From contig CM060175.1 of NCBI GenBank assembly GCA_030549775.1, positions 43,775,415-43,839,414 on the forward strand: 64,000 nt of DNA, written 5' to 3'. The translations under genes and the position numbers were made by a program. Below, one piece after another: positions 35,440 to 48,780 of this stretch; the first letter of the stretch is position 1; the number at the start of each line of letters is the position of its first letter. The notes below the pieces were generated by a model. It searched no databases. It saw only the letters and a program-made list of their open reading frames with translations, and was not told the origin of the DNA. The stretch comes from Tamarix chinensis. Taxonomy: Eukaryota > Streptophyta > Magnoliopsida > Caryophyllales > Tamaricaceae.

Positions 35440-37719
35440 GAGTAAGATAAGTGTGCTTAGAGACTGGAGCCTTTATTTGTAAGGATACTAGTCGATGCTT
35501 TGGGTTTTATGTTAAATGCTTGTATGATTATGTGTGTTATCATGTTATTGTTATTATATTATTAAAATGAATGTTGATGATGATATGATATGATATATTA
35601 ATATGAATATATGATAGAAAGGAAGTGAGAATATCTTAAGATATGCTGATACGATGATATTATGATATAATGTATTTTTATGGATGCGTATAAATTGTGG
35701 GAGAGTAGTATCGCCATATATTTTTATTATAAGTGGGGAAAAATTATAATTAAGATGTTCTTGATAAAAAGAGGATTCATAAAAAAGGATATTGAGGATA
35801 TGGGATTTTTGTAAAATAAGGGATATCGGTTATTTTAAGGGCACTTTTGTCAATACAAGATAATATAAGAATTTTGGTATTTTGACGTGTTACATAGATT
35901 AAAATATGCTAATAATATAATGTGAAATGTTTGGGAGTAATGATGAAGGTCATAAGTTTTTCACATGAGAAAATAGCCTAATTTAGGAATAGTAGCCTTA
36001 AAACGGTAATGTTATTATCACATGTGTAAAATGTTAGAGTTAGGACACAAATTTTTGATATATTGTTAATATTGGTATTTTGGGGATGTATACTAATTTT
36101 AGTGATCATATGAGCCTTATGGAAAGAGTTATGACTTACCTGTGAAATTAGGATTTTGGGAGCCTTATGAATAATAACTTTTGAGATAGGGCTATTATCG
36201 TATGTGTAATACATGAGAGTTAGACCTCAAATTTTTTTTATGCTAATGATAATATTATTTGAGGAACATATATTAAAATTGGTTGATAAATGATCAATAT
36301 AGGGGATGTTATGCTTAAATTATGAATTTAGGGTGTCCGAGGATAATAAGTACCTTAACCTTTGAGAACGGTCTGGTTATCTATATGTTGATGTCTCCCT
36401 TGCCTTAATAATATATCGTACTCATAAACGAATCATGAATAAGACACGAATCATTTAAAGAGGGAATGGCGTATGCGTAAAACATTTTACATTTTTGCTG
36501 GAATATAGGTAATTGTTATACTCTACTAAAATGAGAAATGTTGCATGATAGTATATTAATGTTTTGGTGTATAAAATAAGTTAAATATGATTTATTATGC
36601 TATAATTATGTACTTATTTGTATTATCCAGAAAACAGGTAAAACGAGCATGTTATCTAATGAAAATTATGTCGAGTATAAAAGTATGATTAAAATGATTC
36701 TAATGATAGAAAAATAATTTGTATGATAATTATGTATAAAATAATAGGTTAAGCATGTTTAGATATTATTATGGAATAGTTATAATGGACGTGTGCCCTA
36801 GGGGTAATTTAGTAATTTTTATTTATTATGGTATTTTTCCCAAAAATTATATTTAATATGTATTAGGTGTTGTTAAGTATGTGACTATGTGTGTAGATGG
36901 ATTAAAGGTGCGAAAAAGGATTTTATGTGAAAAATTATGCATAAGGGCAAAATGGTCATTTGACATATATGATAATTTAAATCGCATAATAAATAATTTA
37001 TTTAAGGTGTTTTAGCCTCTTCATGACAAATGAATAAATAAAATAGAATTAGTATTTAAATAGATGATAACTTGAAAATTTTGGTCTCAGGGGTATTTTG
37101 GTCTTTTTTGACCTAAAGGGATCCAGATGTAAATAAATGAGCCTAGGATGACCTTAGTATATTTTAATGTTGACCTTGATTATGGTTGTCTCGGATGATT
37201 GGAAATAAAAAAAAATCGTTAAGTATGGAAATTAGATTTATCTATATTGAATGCAATTTCGTGGTCACCTTAATAAAGTAATAACTTAAAGTGAAAGACC
37301 TCGAGATCAGAAATGGTGGCTCCTTAGGGGTCGCTACCCTAAGGATGTGGTTTAGCCCACTATTGATATTATGAATTTTTATGGTGTGCCCTAGTCAGGC
37401 CCTACATCTTACTCTATTTTGTTTTGCGGGCTAATAGGGGGTATGCATACTTATAGATTAGATGTCCTTGTCAATGGGGGTACTATGTTACCTTCATTTA
37501 CTAGTGCGATCAGGGTACCTTTGCATTCTTGGGTTGATAGTCGGTAGGATACTGTGTTGCCTTTGTGCACTGGTATGAATAGAGTACCTTTGTGTCTCTA
37601 GGTTGATTGATATCCCCTCGAGAAAGTAAATAAAAATGAAAATGATAATACTAGATTGAAATAATGATTATTGGATTATTGGTTTTTTGGTAGCAACCTT
37701 CGTCTCGTGAGTCGGGACT

Positions 37720-37925
37720 AGTTGTATATGTCTGTTCCACTGGATGAGAACATTATCCAGGAGCGTTCTACCCCAAGAATGTATATTATTAATTGTTCCA
37801 TCAGTAAGAATAGTGGCCTGATGTATTTTCTTGGGATGTGTATTATTAACCGTTTCACCAGTAAGACTAGTGGCTAGGAGCATTTTGCACTAGGAGGTGT
37901 TTCAAACTGTTCCACCGGTTTAAGA
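37720..37925. repeat. CCGGTGG module cluster (element C, reverse sense)
   Basis: Three to four boxes reading TTCCACCGGTTTAAGAATAGT, CATCAGTAAGAATAGTGGCC and similar, the reverse complement of the boxes in G, H, E and F. Confidence 0.7.
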
Positions 37926-38102
37926 ATAGTAGGGTCCTATAACTCAACGTAAATAAAAGATTGGGTTATATCATATTTAAATATTACGAACCCAGACCAC
38001 TAATTACCTTGTGTTGATTTTTGTATCTTGCATGTATACTACTTTCCGCTGTGAATGTATGTAATGATATATTTTATAGGTTTCGACTGTATTATTACCT
38101 TA

Positions 38103-38124
38103 CTCAGTATGTAGCGTACTGATC
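38103..38124. repeat. LTR hairpin (element C, 5' LTR)
   Basis: CTCAGTATGTAGCGTACTGA: arms CAGTATG and CGTACTG pair with one G-T wobble around TAG. It is followed by the shared TTTTCATGGGTATTGCCCAT box. The 3' LTR copy is identical at 42353-42372. Confidence 0.85.
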
Positions 38125-38531
38125 AACCTTTTCATGGGTATTGCCCATTCCTACGAGCAAATCTTCCCTATTTTGTAGGTGATTGATGATTATTAGCTTG
38201 ATGTGCTTACTTTAGGTAAGCGCTAAATGAATTGGTAAAGGGTATGGTTATCCGAATATCTCTATCTCTCTTTAGACTCGTAGTCCTCTATTTTTACTAT
38301 TTATTCCCTTCTCTCTATTTTGTATCTTTTATCACAGTTGAATCACGTGCTTCCCACACCTAATTCCTAGGTATAAGTTTACTTTTTCCTTGCACCCAAC
38401 ATAGAATGGGCATAGGTGGTTCCTCTTATATGTTGGATGTGGCGTGACACACCTATGTTTTGTATTTTAACTTCCACTAGTAACTCTTTAAAATGAAAAT
38501 TTTAAGTTCTGAAATTTGGGGGTGTTATAGA

Positions 38532-38542
38532 TGGTCTCAAAG
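38532..38542 (+). other. Primer binding site of element C
   Basis: TGGTCTCAAAG, 2 bp after the LTR end, is a worn version of the Met-tRNA site TGGTATCAGAG. Confidence 0.7.
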
Positions 38543-40013
38543 ATTTTGGTTGTTGAGAATTGTGTTTTGGTTCGAGACTCGGTTTTCACGATCCTAAATT
38601 TTTTTAAATTTTCTAGTCCATTTTAAAAATCTGGTTTAACCACATAAGGAATTAGGAAACAGGTAGCTTAATTGTGTTGTTATGTGTGTTTTATGGGATG
38701 TGCTTTGTAAGCTAGGTATTTTTCCTAACATGGTCTTAGTGTTGTAGCTAAAGAAGACATGTTTGCGCATATAAGTCACATCATGAATTGTGAAGATCCA
38801 GTGCACCTACTGACATGGTCTCTGCTCGGGATTTAGGATCACTTTGCATCTCAAGGAGTCACTTGGAGGCCATGGGTATGAAGTTGAGGATGTACCACTC
38901 TCCATCTAGCTATAGTGAGTCAATAAAGATAGCGAGTTGGTTTCACAAAGATGATAGCTAGCAATCGTAGAAGATCCCTTGTGTGCTATAGCTTTTAGTG
39001 GATTATTCAATGGTACAAATGCTTAAAGAGGATTCTATCCCCAAATGTTGTAAAGACATTGAGCACCAAGATGTTTGCTTCCAAGAATCCCCAACATGGA
39101 TGCGTACATGATAATAACCATTGGACCATGATCCCTAGGAGTCTATCACAAAGTGAAACCATACAAGTTGTCAACTTAACTAGGAGGAGATCATTAGGGA
39201 GTGAAAATTGACCCTCTAGCAACCTTCAGATTAGGACACATCGAGTCATGGATACTCTAACTATTCCCCTTTTTTTCTTTTCACTTTTGCATTGCGCATG
39301 TACTTGTTGGTTAACCGTTTGATTCTTGGCTTAAACACACTTCTGACTAAGGTTTCTTATTTGATGCCTTGTTATACTTTTATTCTATTATACATCTTTT
39401 CCCTCTCAACTTTTATCTACATTACTGTCTTCTTCATGGGTTTATTTTGTATGTTCTTATCTTATCGAATACCTCTTTTAAAGGGGTAGTATCCCGACTT
39501 GTCGACCTAGATCCCTTAGAGTGCTTGCCTTGTAACCTTAGAGACCACCTCTGATCTTGTTCACTCCATCTTTACCCTTACCGACCTTTTTATCATTGAT
39601 AACCCTCTATATCTTTATCATTTTAAGGAAGTACATTGTAGAGCCACCCCACGTGATCAGAACTGATGAGATCGAGCTCGATGATTCCTTGTTCTTTGCT
39701 GATTCTCGACGCTAAGATTCAACGCACCCAAATGAGATTAGTACAGGTAGAGAAGATTCTTTAGAGCTATCATGGAGTAGATGAGGTGACCTGGGAGACC
39801 GATAAGGGCATGCATAAGTCACATGTTGAGCTTTTTAACACATATGTGTTAGGTTTCAGGGTTCCCTCTCTTTAAGGGTGTAGTCCTTGGTAATATAGTA
39901 TCAACTCTAACAGAGTTAAACTCCAAGATCACCTTCTTTGCATCATTTTTCTCTTCTTCCCCAACCTCGACCTCTTGACTTTGGGGATGAAGTCTCTTTT
40001 AAGGAGGTAGTAA
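38543..40013 (+). pseudogene. Internal remnant of element C: integrase core and chromodomain
   Basis: Around 38,820-38,940 a frame reads RDLGSLCISRSHLEAMGMKL then YHSPSS, matching the integrase D-R-D-x-x-F...F-x-x-x-LG...S-T-A-F/Y-H-P-Q region, heavily decayed. Around 39,720-39,840 a frame reads VQVEKIL-stop-SYHGVDEVTWETDKGM and VELFNT, matching the chromodomain W-x-x-H...EATWE...YPxLF and supporting chromovirus affinity. gag, protease and RT are absent. A purine-rich TTTAAGGAGGTAGTAA at 39,998-40,013 abuts the 3' LTR and is the likely polypurine tract. Confidence 0.65.
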
Positions 40014-42781
40014 TGAAATACCCCATTTCCAAAACACCCTAATAATTATAATCGGTAATTATGTGTATTAGTTATAATAATTATTGTAGGGTATTTGTAC
40101 TAAAAATATTATTAATATGTATAATATTACTACAACTTATTAGTTATAAAATTTAATTAGGCTAAAATATGCTAGAGGGTGTGTATTAAAATTTAAATCT
40201 AGGTTTGGGTCATAACGGGTATTCGTTTTGTCAAATAAACATATTCCGGTAACCGAATAATTTTTACCTGGATACTTTCCTCAGTTTTATACCTAAATAA
40301 ATTACCCCTACCCTATTCTATTTTCTTACCTCACCCTACTCTCCCTCTACCCCGGCACACAACCCTCGCGCCACCCTCATACCATACCCCTACTCCATCA
40401 ATTCCCAGCTCCTGTGGTTGTGGGTTGGGATTTGAAAATTTTGCCAGATCGGAGCCCCCTCCTCCTCCTCTCTGTGAGTAAATATATATATACATATACC
40501 TCATTAAGGCACCAAAAAACTACCTCATTATTCCTCTAATTTCTGTAAAAAAAATCACCCCACACACACTCCTTATCTCCCCTCCTTACCATTACTAAAA
40601 TGGCCAAAAAACACCCCCAAAAACCCACCTTCGACAACCATTGCCGCACCTCATCCACCACCACCTGAAAAACTTCCCATTACCTCACCTTTAGCTACAG
40701 CAAAACTCACCAAACACCACCCCTAGCTGCAGAAAAACCACCCATTCCTACCCCTAAGTTCCAAAAAAAACAAACCAAAAATGCATCTCTAACCATCGGC
40801 AAAAACCACGAAAACACTCCCTCTACCCTTATGCAAAATTTTCCAAAACTCCCCCTTATCTTCAGCACACATTGCGGTTCCCTACACCCCCTTCCAATAG
40901 CCCTCATCATTGCCTACCCCCCATTTCAGCCCTCCTTGTCATTTCCCATTCCCCTTGGCCCGTACCTTTTCTTTGAACCCCAGTTTGGTTTTTTTTTCCA
41001 TTATTTTTCCTTTCCATTACCTTAAAATTTTATTAATTATATTATTAATTATAATTATATTTTTTTAAATTATTATTAGGTGATCTTTTGGAAGTTTCAA
41101 AAGAAGCAGATTAGGATAAACATGCTTAGAGATCGGAGCCTTTATTTGTAAGGATACTAGTCGATGCTTCGGGTTTTGTGTTAAATGATTGTATGATTAT
41201 GTGCGTTATCATTTTATTGTTATTATATTATTAAAATTCATGTTGATGATGATATGATATATTAATATGAATTATATGATAGAAAGGAAGTGAGAATATC
41301 TTAAGATGTACTAATACAATGATATTTTGATATAATGTATTTTAATGGATGAGTATAAATTGTGGGAGATTAGTATGGCCCTAAATTATTATTATAAGTG
41401 GGAAACAATTATATTTAAGATTTGTTTGATAAAAGGAGGATTTGGAAAAAAGGATATCGAGGATGTGGGATTTTCGTAAAATAAGGACTATCGGCTATTT
41501 TTAAGGGCATTTTTGTCAATATAGGATAATATAGAAATTTTGGTATTTTAAAATTTTAGATAGATTAAAATATGCTAATAATATCATATGAATTTTTTGG
41601 GAGTAATGATGAAGTTCATAAGTTCTTCAGATAAGAAAATAGCCTAATTTGGGAATAGTAGCCTTAAAATGGTAATGTTATTATCATATGTGTAAAATGT
41701 TAAAGTTATACCACGAATTTTGGATATGTTGTTAATATCATAATTTTGGGGATTTATACTAAATTTTGTAATCATATGAGCCTTATAGAAAGATTTATGA
41801 CTTACGTGTAAAATTAGGGTTTTGGGAGCCTTATAAATAGTAACTTTTGAGATAGGGCTATTATAGTATGTGTAATACGTGGGAGTTAGACCTCAAATTT
41901 TGGTTATGTTAATGAAAATATTATTTGAGGAAAATATACTAAAATTAGTGGATAAATGATCAATATAGGGGAAGTTATGCTTAAATTGTGAATTTAGAGT
42001 TTTTGAGGATAATAAGTATCATAACCTTCAAGAATGATCGGGTTATCTATATGTTGATATCTCCCTTTCCTTAATAATATATTTTACTCATAAACCAATC
42101 ATGAATAAGATACTAATCATTTAAAGAGGGAATGGTGTACACGTATAAACATTTTGCATTTTTGCCGGAATTCAGGTAATCATTATACTCTACTAAAATG
42201 ATAAATGTTGTGTGATAGCATATTAAGGTTTTGGTGTATGAAATATGTTAAATATGATTTTTTATGCTATAATTATGTACATATATTTATTATCCAAAAA
42301 ATGGTAAAACAAGCATTTTATCTAATGTAAATTATGTCGAGTATAAAATTATCTCAGTATGTAGCGTACTGATCATCCTTTTCATGGGTGTTGCTCATTC
42401 CTACGAGAAAATATGCCTTATTTTGTAGGTTATTGATTTTTACTAGCTTAATGTGCTTACTTTGGGTGAGTGCTAATTGAATTGGTAAAGGGTATAGTCA
42501 TCCGAATATCTCTATCTTTCTTTGGACTCATAATCCTCTGTTTTTACTATTTATTCCCTCCTCTCTATTTCGTATCCTGTATTATGGTGGAATCATGTGC
42601 TTCCTACACTTGATTCCTATGTATAAGGTTACTTGTACTTTGAACCAGACATAGAATGGGCATAGGGAATGCCTCTTCTATATTAGATGTGGCGCGACAC
42701 CCCTATGTTTTGTGTTTTAGCTTTTGCTATTAATTTTTTATAAAAAAAACTTTTTAAGTTCCAAAATTTGGGGGTATTACA
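40014..42781 (+). repeat. 3' LTR of element C, internally deleted
   Basis: Begins TGAAATACCCCATTTCC and ends GGGGGTATTACA. It includes the first ~1.09 kb missing from the 5' LTR. At about 42,345 (GAGTATAAAATTATCTCAG) it jumps over the ~1.4 kb present in the 5' LTR. Confidence 0.8.
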
Positions 42782-43420
42782 GTGGTAATAGATCTTGCCA
42801 AGATTCAAGCTATCCCTGAGTGCCCAAAGCTCACTTATGTGAAAGAGGTGGGTAGTTTTCTAGGATTTATCGGTTACTACCTTCAATTTGTGGTAGTCCT
42901 TTCCAATATTACTAAATCATTAACTCAATTTTTAAAGAATACTACATGTTTTTAGTGGAATGAAAAGTGTAGTGAAGCTTTCGAGGAGTTGAAGAGGAAT
43001 TTGACTTCACCCCCAGTGCTCACATTGCCGAGTGAGTCAGATATTTTTGAGGTGTACAGTGATGCTTCCAAGCATGGATTGGGTTGCATGCTGATGCAAA
43101 ATGGAAAAGTGTTGGCTTATGCTTCACAATAACCAAAGTTGCATGAATAGAACTATCTAACGTATGACTTAAAAATTATCGTGGTAGTGTTTGCTCTTAA
43201 GATCTAGAGGCATTATCTCTATGGAGTTTAGTACAAGGTCTACACTGACCATAAGAGCCTCAAGTACATCTTTAATCAATGGGAGTTGAACCTAAGACAA
43301 CGTTAATGATTGGAATTGGTCAAGGATTATGACTTGGAATTGACTTACCATAAGGGTAAAGCCAATGTAGTGGTAGATGCAATTAGCCAAAGATATCACA
43401 TTCCCTAGGTACAATTGTAT
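42782..43420 (+). pseudogene. RT tail and RNase H of element A
   Basis: Frame with few stops: VVIDLAKIQAIPECPKLTYV, VGSFLGFIGYY, then EVYSDASKHGLGCMLMQ (RNase H first Asp), VYTDHKSLKYIFNQ (T-D-H-K-S-L motif) and DYDLELTYHKGKANVVVDAI, which closes the domain. Premature TAA/TAG codons at ~43,131, 43,149 and 43,206 show decay. RNase H removes the RNA strand after cDNA synthesis. Confidence 0.88.
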
Positions 43421-44700
43421 TGTTAGATCATCTGTGCCAAGATATCAGGAAGATGGTGATTGAAATTATAACTGCTGGAAGTCTAGCGGAAAGAATGATT
43501 TCACTCACCATTAATCCTTCAATCTTAGAGGAGATATGAGCTAACCAAGTTAATGACATCAAGCTTGAGAGAATCTAGATTGGTATTGCGGAAGACGGAG
43601 CTAAAGGATTCCAAATTCATGAGGATTGTAGGTACTGTGGTAGATGTTGTATACTACAGGGGTATATGGAGCTTAAGAGAAGGATCCTTGAGGAAGGACA
43701 TTACACTTCTTACTCTATTCACCCTAGAGGAGACAAGTTGTATAAGGATCTGAGGAAGATATATTGGTGAATGCGTATAAAGTAGGAAGTTGCAGAATTC
43801 ATTGCTTAATGTATACCTATCAAAAGGCTAAGATTGAGCACAAGAGACTAGTAGGGTTAGTACAACCATTTGAAGTTCCTGAGTGGAAGTGGGATAGCAT
43901 ATCAATGGACTTCGTGGTTGGTCTTCGAAGGACCTGTAGTAGTTTTGATTCCATCTAGATCATTGTGGATCATCTGACTAAGTCAGTCGTGTTTATACCG
44001 ATGAAGGCGATATGGAGCATGAAGCAATTAGCCGATGCCTATAAAAATCATGTGGTGAGACTTCATGGATTTCCCAAGCACATTGTGTCTGATTGAGACT
44101 CTATGTTCTTGTCACACTTTTGGTAGAAATTGCAAGCCACCTTTGGATTCAACTAAAGATGAGTATAGCTTTTCACCAAGCTACAAATTTTTAGACTGAG
44201 AGGACCATTCATAATCTAAAAGATATGCTTCAAGCGTGTGTGTTATATTTTGGGGGAAGTTGGGAAGATTATCTCAACTTGATTGTGTTCTCTTATAACA
44301 ATAGTTACCACGCTAGTATCTAGATGGTGCCTTTTGAAGCCTTGTGCTGGCTGAAGTGTCATAGTCCCCAGTGTTGGAATGACATTAGTGAGACACTCGT
44401 GTTAGGACCCGAGATGATTGAGGAGATGAATAGGCACATTCATTTGATTCATGACTTGATGAGAACCACCTAGGATTGACAGAAGAGCTATGCAGATCTG
44501 AAGAGATGGACAGATGGTTACAAGGTGGGTGACAGAGTCTTGTTAAGGGTCTCCCTCACCAAAGGAGTCAAGAGGCTCAATGGAAAGGGTAATCATAGTC
44601 CAAAGTACATTGGACCATACAAGATTTTGTACCATGTTAGTGAAATCACTTATTTCTTAGCTCTACCTATGGATTTGTTCTATGTGCACAATGTCTTTCA
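43421..44700 (+). pseudogene. Integrase region of element A
   Basis: Zinc-binding-side remnants (LYKDLRKIYW) precede the catalytic core, which reads PFEVPEWKWDSISMDFVVGL (first Asp of D-D-E), IVDHLTKSVVFIPM, HGFPKHIVSD-stop-DSMF (second Asp), a degraded FHQATN for the usual F-H-P-Q-T-D, and GGSWEDYLNLIVFSYNNSYH. The C-terminal part at 44,525-44,700 reads VGDRVLLRVSLTKGVKRLNG, PKYIGPYKILYHV and VHNVFHVS, the GPY/F motif typical of chromoviruses. Scattered TAG/TGA codons. Confidence 0.88.
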
Positions 44701-44945
44701 CGTATCATAGCTATAGAAGTATGTAGCGGATCCTTTGCACATTATCTGACCAAAGTCGCTATAACTTGATGAGTCTTTGACTTATGAAGAATGGATGGTG
44801 AGGATCCTAGACACCAAGACAAGAGAGCATGCACAAAGTCTGTTCCCTTGGTGAAAGTTCTATGGTCATGGCATAGTACTGAGGAGGCCACTTGGGTGGT
44901 CGAGAAAGAAATTCAAGATAAGTACCCAGAGTTGTTTTTATAGTT
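44701..44945 (+). pseudogene. Chromodomain-like integrase tail of element A
   Basis: LDESLTYEEWMVRILDTKTRE matches the start of gypsy chromodomains. After a frameshift near 44,830 the next frame keeps W...EATWVVEKEIQDKYPELFL. This domain tethers integrase to histone marks and explains insertion into heterochromatin-like sequence. Confidence 0.75.
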
Positions 44946-45076
44946 GTTACCTTAAGTGTAAACCTTTATCTTTAAGGGGGTAATACCATTTTTGTTAAAT
45001 GTGACCAAGATATGTGTGTTGACCTTCATGTGTAATGATGTGATTTGATTGATATAGGCTTCGGGGATGTAGCTAC

Positions 45077-45088
45077 TTTAAGGGGCGG
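45077..45088 (+). other. Polypurine tract of element A
   Basis: CTTTAAGGGGCGG directly precedes the 3' LTR. A similar CTTTAAGGGGGTAATACC lies at about 44,971. Confidence 0.6.
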
Positions 45089-48000
45089 TGCAATAATACC
45101 CCCATATTTTTGTAAATGGATGAATGAGAATTTTGTTAAATTTTGGGCCTTGATTTTTATTTAATGCTATGATTTGGTTTGGGGAAAATTTTGATTTGAA
45201 ATCATGTTAAAAAAAATAGAATTTATTGAGTTTTATAGGCAAACTAATTGATTGGATTGTCATTTCAACAAATTTGGTTTTCTTGACTAAACTGATTGAT
45301 TGGTTGGGAGAAAACTAATCAATTTGTGGAAGAATATTCTATTGATAAACCCAAACCCATCAACTATTTTGTCAAGCAAGCCATATTTTTTGAGCTTGAT
45401 TTTCTGAGAAATAAATTACACGAAAATGGAACCTTGCTAAACCATGCCAATTTGTCCCTAAGAGATTCCGAACTATTTTCAAAATGCATTTAACCCAAAA
45501 TATTGCATCTAATTGATCTTGAGGTTGATTGGGACAATTAAGAGGGAGAGATGACCTCAACATTGTATTCTTCCTCCTCTCTTCTCTACATAATTCTGAG
45601 ATCAATGTTTCAACCGTAGATAAGACTCTAAGTAACTAGAAGATTCCTTGCACATTGGCCTTCCATCACTCCACTCATGTATGTTAATTCTGGCTTAATT
45701 AACCTACATTCTCAAGAGACGCCATTTGAGCTTTGGTAAATAAGTCAGCATATTCTGGATAAAATCTGTCCATTCTGATTGAATTCAAACGGTCAATTCT
45801 AGGATTTTGATTTGATACCTGAACCCTTTTTATTTTCCTTCAATTAGTTGGCTATAAATAACCCCAATCATTCCTTATATGCACCTTTTTTTCGGCCACC
45901 GAATTCTCTAGATCATGTATTCACTCTCTTCTTTCTACACTTCAAGCCTTACCAATCTATTTCTAACACTCTTCTGATCCTATCTCTAGATCTCTCTTAT
46001 TTTAATTGTTAAGAAAGGAGGAAATAGATTCTAAGAAAAGGTTAATTGGTGCAATTGAGCTTTCCTCAATTTTTGCCTCAAGTGGTATGTTCTTCTTTCT
46101 TTCTATTTTTAAGTTTGAAATTTTAATAAGGTTTTGGTGTAATATATAAGTTTAAATTTTTTTTTAATTTTTTCAAATATGATATTTTCCCCTAGTTGGA
46201 ATTTATGATTTTAAGGGGATTTTTGTTTGCATAAAGTAAGTGATTATTTCTTTTAAAATAGTAAGTATTCCTACATGTTAGGTTTGAATTTTGCATGTTT
46301 TCATGACTAAATATAGTTGGCATTAGTGATTTGGATGATCAGATGATATGATTTGAGTAGAAAGCATGAAATTTGGTAAAAATAGGTTATGATGATTCCA
46401 TGTTGAGAAATGCACGTTAATCTGGCTAAAATTATGTTAGACTATATTGATACATGCTTTAATATGGTTAAGGATGATTTATATGTAAGAACCTACATGA
46501 ATTTAATGATTTGGTGTTGTGCTAGGGAAAATCAATCGACTAGTTAGGTCAAACCAATTGACTGGTTCCTAGAACAGTTGATTGGTTGACCCAAACCATT
46601 GAATGGTAAGCCTACAAAGACATTGGTCTTGCTCTGTGCTTAAACCCATCGACTAGTTTGGCAGAACCGATTGGTTGGTTTATGAACAATCAACCAGTTA
46701 CCTAGACCAATTAACCAGTTGCCCAAACCAATTGACCAGTTTAATAAAAACATGGTATGGTTGAATCAAACTGATCGACTAGTTAGGCCAGACCGTTCTA
46801 CTGGTTCAAGTGGTTTGCATGACTTGTTTCTTTTTGGTCTAGTTATGCTTTGAGGCTATATTTAGGACTATTCTATGATTATTAATGGGATAAAATATAG
46901 ATTTTATCATGGATTATTGGCCTAATGAAGGGATTAAATGGATTATAATTTATAGTATATTGTACAAGTAATGTAAAGGCCAAATGGGTATTTCACTTAT
47001 GATAACTGATGATATTGAGAAAAGAGCACTGAAACTTAGCATAGGCTTGAATTAAATAATATGGTGGATATGAATACTATTATCCAAGGACAAATGGATA
47101 CCCACATAGTTGGGAAAAATAAGAAGAAAAGGATTGATATGGATTAATATAGAAAATTATCTTGCTTGCTTTATATGGGCATTGTATGATCACCCATCCT
47201 TATGAATAAAGTACTAATCACATAAAGAAAAATAAATTCATGTCAAGTATGGGTCTGGGTTACCCGATCCTCAATTAGGTACCCAAGGTCAGTTTATCTT
47301 CAAGTGTTTCGGTGCCTTCAATTTTTGCCTTCAAACAGGATCCAAAGAAGTCCCGATGCCTTACCTACTCTAGATAATGATGATGTACTAAGGGGTATCA
47401 ATACTAAAGGGTTTGATTACCTACATGGTTGGATTCAACCTATACTTATGTCCATATTTATTGAATTCAGATTAGACTTATGTCCATTATAGTGATTGGC
47501 TTTGGCCTGGCTTATATCCACTTTGTGATTAACTTCGGCCTAGACTTTATGTCCCTTATTTGGATAGGCTTCTATGTTATGTGAGACTATAGGTGGTGCA
47601 CAATCCATCAATAGATAATAAGTAATTAGTTGGTAAAATATGAATGAAGATTAGTTGAGAGGTTAATTATTAGATAATAATGGAAGTAATGTAATGATTG
47701 ACCAAAATGAATAAAAGTTGATTTGTACACTTGACTAATGGCCCAAATGACTATTTGGTTATGGGATTGAATGTTGATTGGATTACTGGCCTATCTCATG
47801 TATGGATAAGTAAATGGTATAACCTAAAGGATTGAGTAATTAAAAATTAACCCTAGAGGTTTCTTGAACTCCCTTTACTATTGCATGTTTAAGTACTTAT
47901 GTGTTGACAATGTGGAACTAAGCATGATATATTATACCTAGTTGAGATTCCATGATAGCATGTCCTTATGTAATCCTACCTTGCATATATATATATATAT

Positions 48001-48548
48001 ATGGCCTTATCATGATGCATGTTGAATTTTATATCCATGTTTGATAAATTGGTATAATTATATTTACATTGAGGGTGCAACTTGCTTACTTTGTACATAG
48101 CATACTAATGAACCTGTTTGCTTGGTCACCTGCTTATTCCCATGAGTAAAGGGCTATGTGTAGGTCTTTAGGGATGGCCAGTAAATGACCCGCCATAGTT
48201 TGGTTGGGGCTCAAGAGAAAGGACATCTAGAAGGTTTTGGTAGGGTTCGTGGTAGATTAACATTTTAAATTGGGTGTCATACCCTAATTTATTTTATTGT
48301 AGCCCATATTTTATCTATATGTTTCTTATAATGATTTGGTCAAAGCCTGTTAGAGTCCTTCGATGTAAAACACTATTGAAGTTATTTAATTAAGATTGTA
48401 ATTTCCCACACTATGTTGTTTTAAGTGTTTTAGTTGGTTTTGCCTTGTATCTAATATGGAGTAGGCGACAAACATCTATCTTATGCTAGGTATAGTGGTA
48501 ACACTTCATTTTTCCTAGATGTTTTCTACTGATAATGGGGGTGTTACA
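45089..48548 (+). repeat. 3' LTR of element A
   Basis: Starts TGCAATAATACCCCCATA and ends GGGGGTGTTACA (3.46 kb). It is diverged from the 5' LTR by many substitutions and small indels, showing an old insertion. It holds the unoccupied LINE target near 47,110. An (AT)n run lies at 47,988-48,003. Confidence 0.85.
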
Positions 48549-48780
48549 ATAACTGGCTGCTGATAATAATTTGGAGTTGGCTCACCTCTCTGGTAGAATT
48601 AAAGGATAGTTTTACGTACTTCATTAAGACATCTTTTGGCTGGAATTTAATGCTCATCATTCATATGCTTAGCCAAATATTCATCCTTCATTACCAATAC
48701 AAACCTATGACTTCTAAGAACTTACTATTCAATATAGTCATGAGCCACATCCTATGGATATTGAGCTGGTGGTTTGAAAG
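48549..48780 (-). pseudogene. PMD copy 2, fragment 2
   Basis: Homologous to about 755-980 of PMD copy 1. On the minus strand it encodes parts like the EEYLAEHAN-type and FYQRGEPTPNYY segments. Where copy 1 has TAG at 788-790 this copy has CAG, but it carries its own TAA at 48599-48601. Bounded by elements A and D. Confidence 0.85.

Larger units (their letters stand above)
35440..38529 (+). repeat. 5'-truncated 5' LTR of element C
   Basis: Aligns with the 3' LTR from 41,108 on (GTGCTTAGAGACTGGAGCC here, ATGCTTAGAGATCGGAGCC there). It ends GGGGGTGTTATA at 38529. It retains about 1.4 kb (36,680-38,100), with the CCGGTGG boxes, that the 3' LTR has lost. A ~170-bp internal repeat (TTTTGGGAGCC...GAGTTAGACCTCAAATTTT) occurs at about 35,990-36,310. 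Confidence 0.8.
35440..42781 (+). mobile_element. Rearranged Ty3/gypsy element C nested in A
   Basis: Two related LTRs flank a 1.5-kb internal stub with an integrase core and a chromodomain. The 3' LTR runs TGAAATACCCC (40014) to GGGGGTATTACA (42781). The 5' LTR lacks its first ~1.09 kb, and its left edge at about 35440 abuts A's RT without a TG or target copy. The missing LTR start together with missing host RT sequence points to a deletion across the left junction. Plus strand. Confidence 0.8.
19884..48548 (+). mobile_element. Ty3/gypsy chromovirus-like retrotransposon A, full structure with nested inserts
   Basis: LTR ends are TGTAATACCCC at 19884 and GGGGGTGTTACA at 48548. Flanks are GTAAC (19879-19883) and ATAAC (48549-48553), a 5-bp target duplication with one change. 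Order is 5' LTR, PBS, gag, protease, RT, RNase H, integrase, chromodomain-like tail, purine tract, 3' LTR, which is the Ty3/gypsy order. The LTRs are about 3.4 kb each after removing the LINE. Nested inserts are the LINE (21908-27288), solo LTR B (30543-34873) and element C (~35440-42781), so the element's own length is near 11.5 kb. All coding parts carry stops or frameshifts. It interrupts PMD copy 2. Confidence 0.88.
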
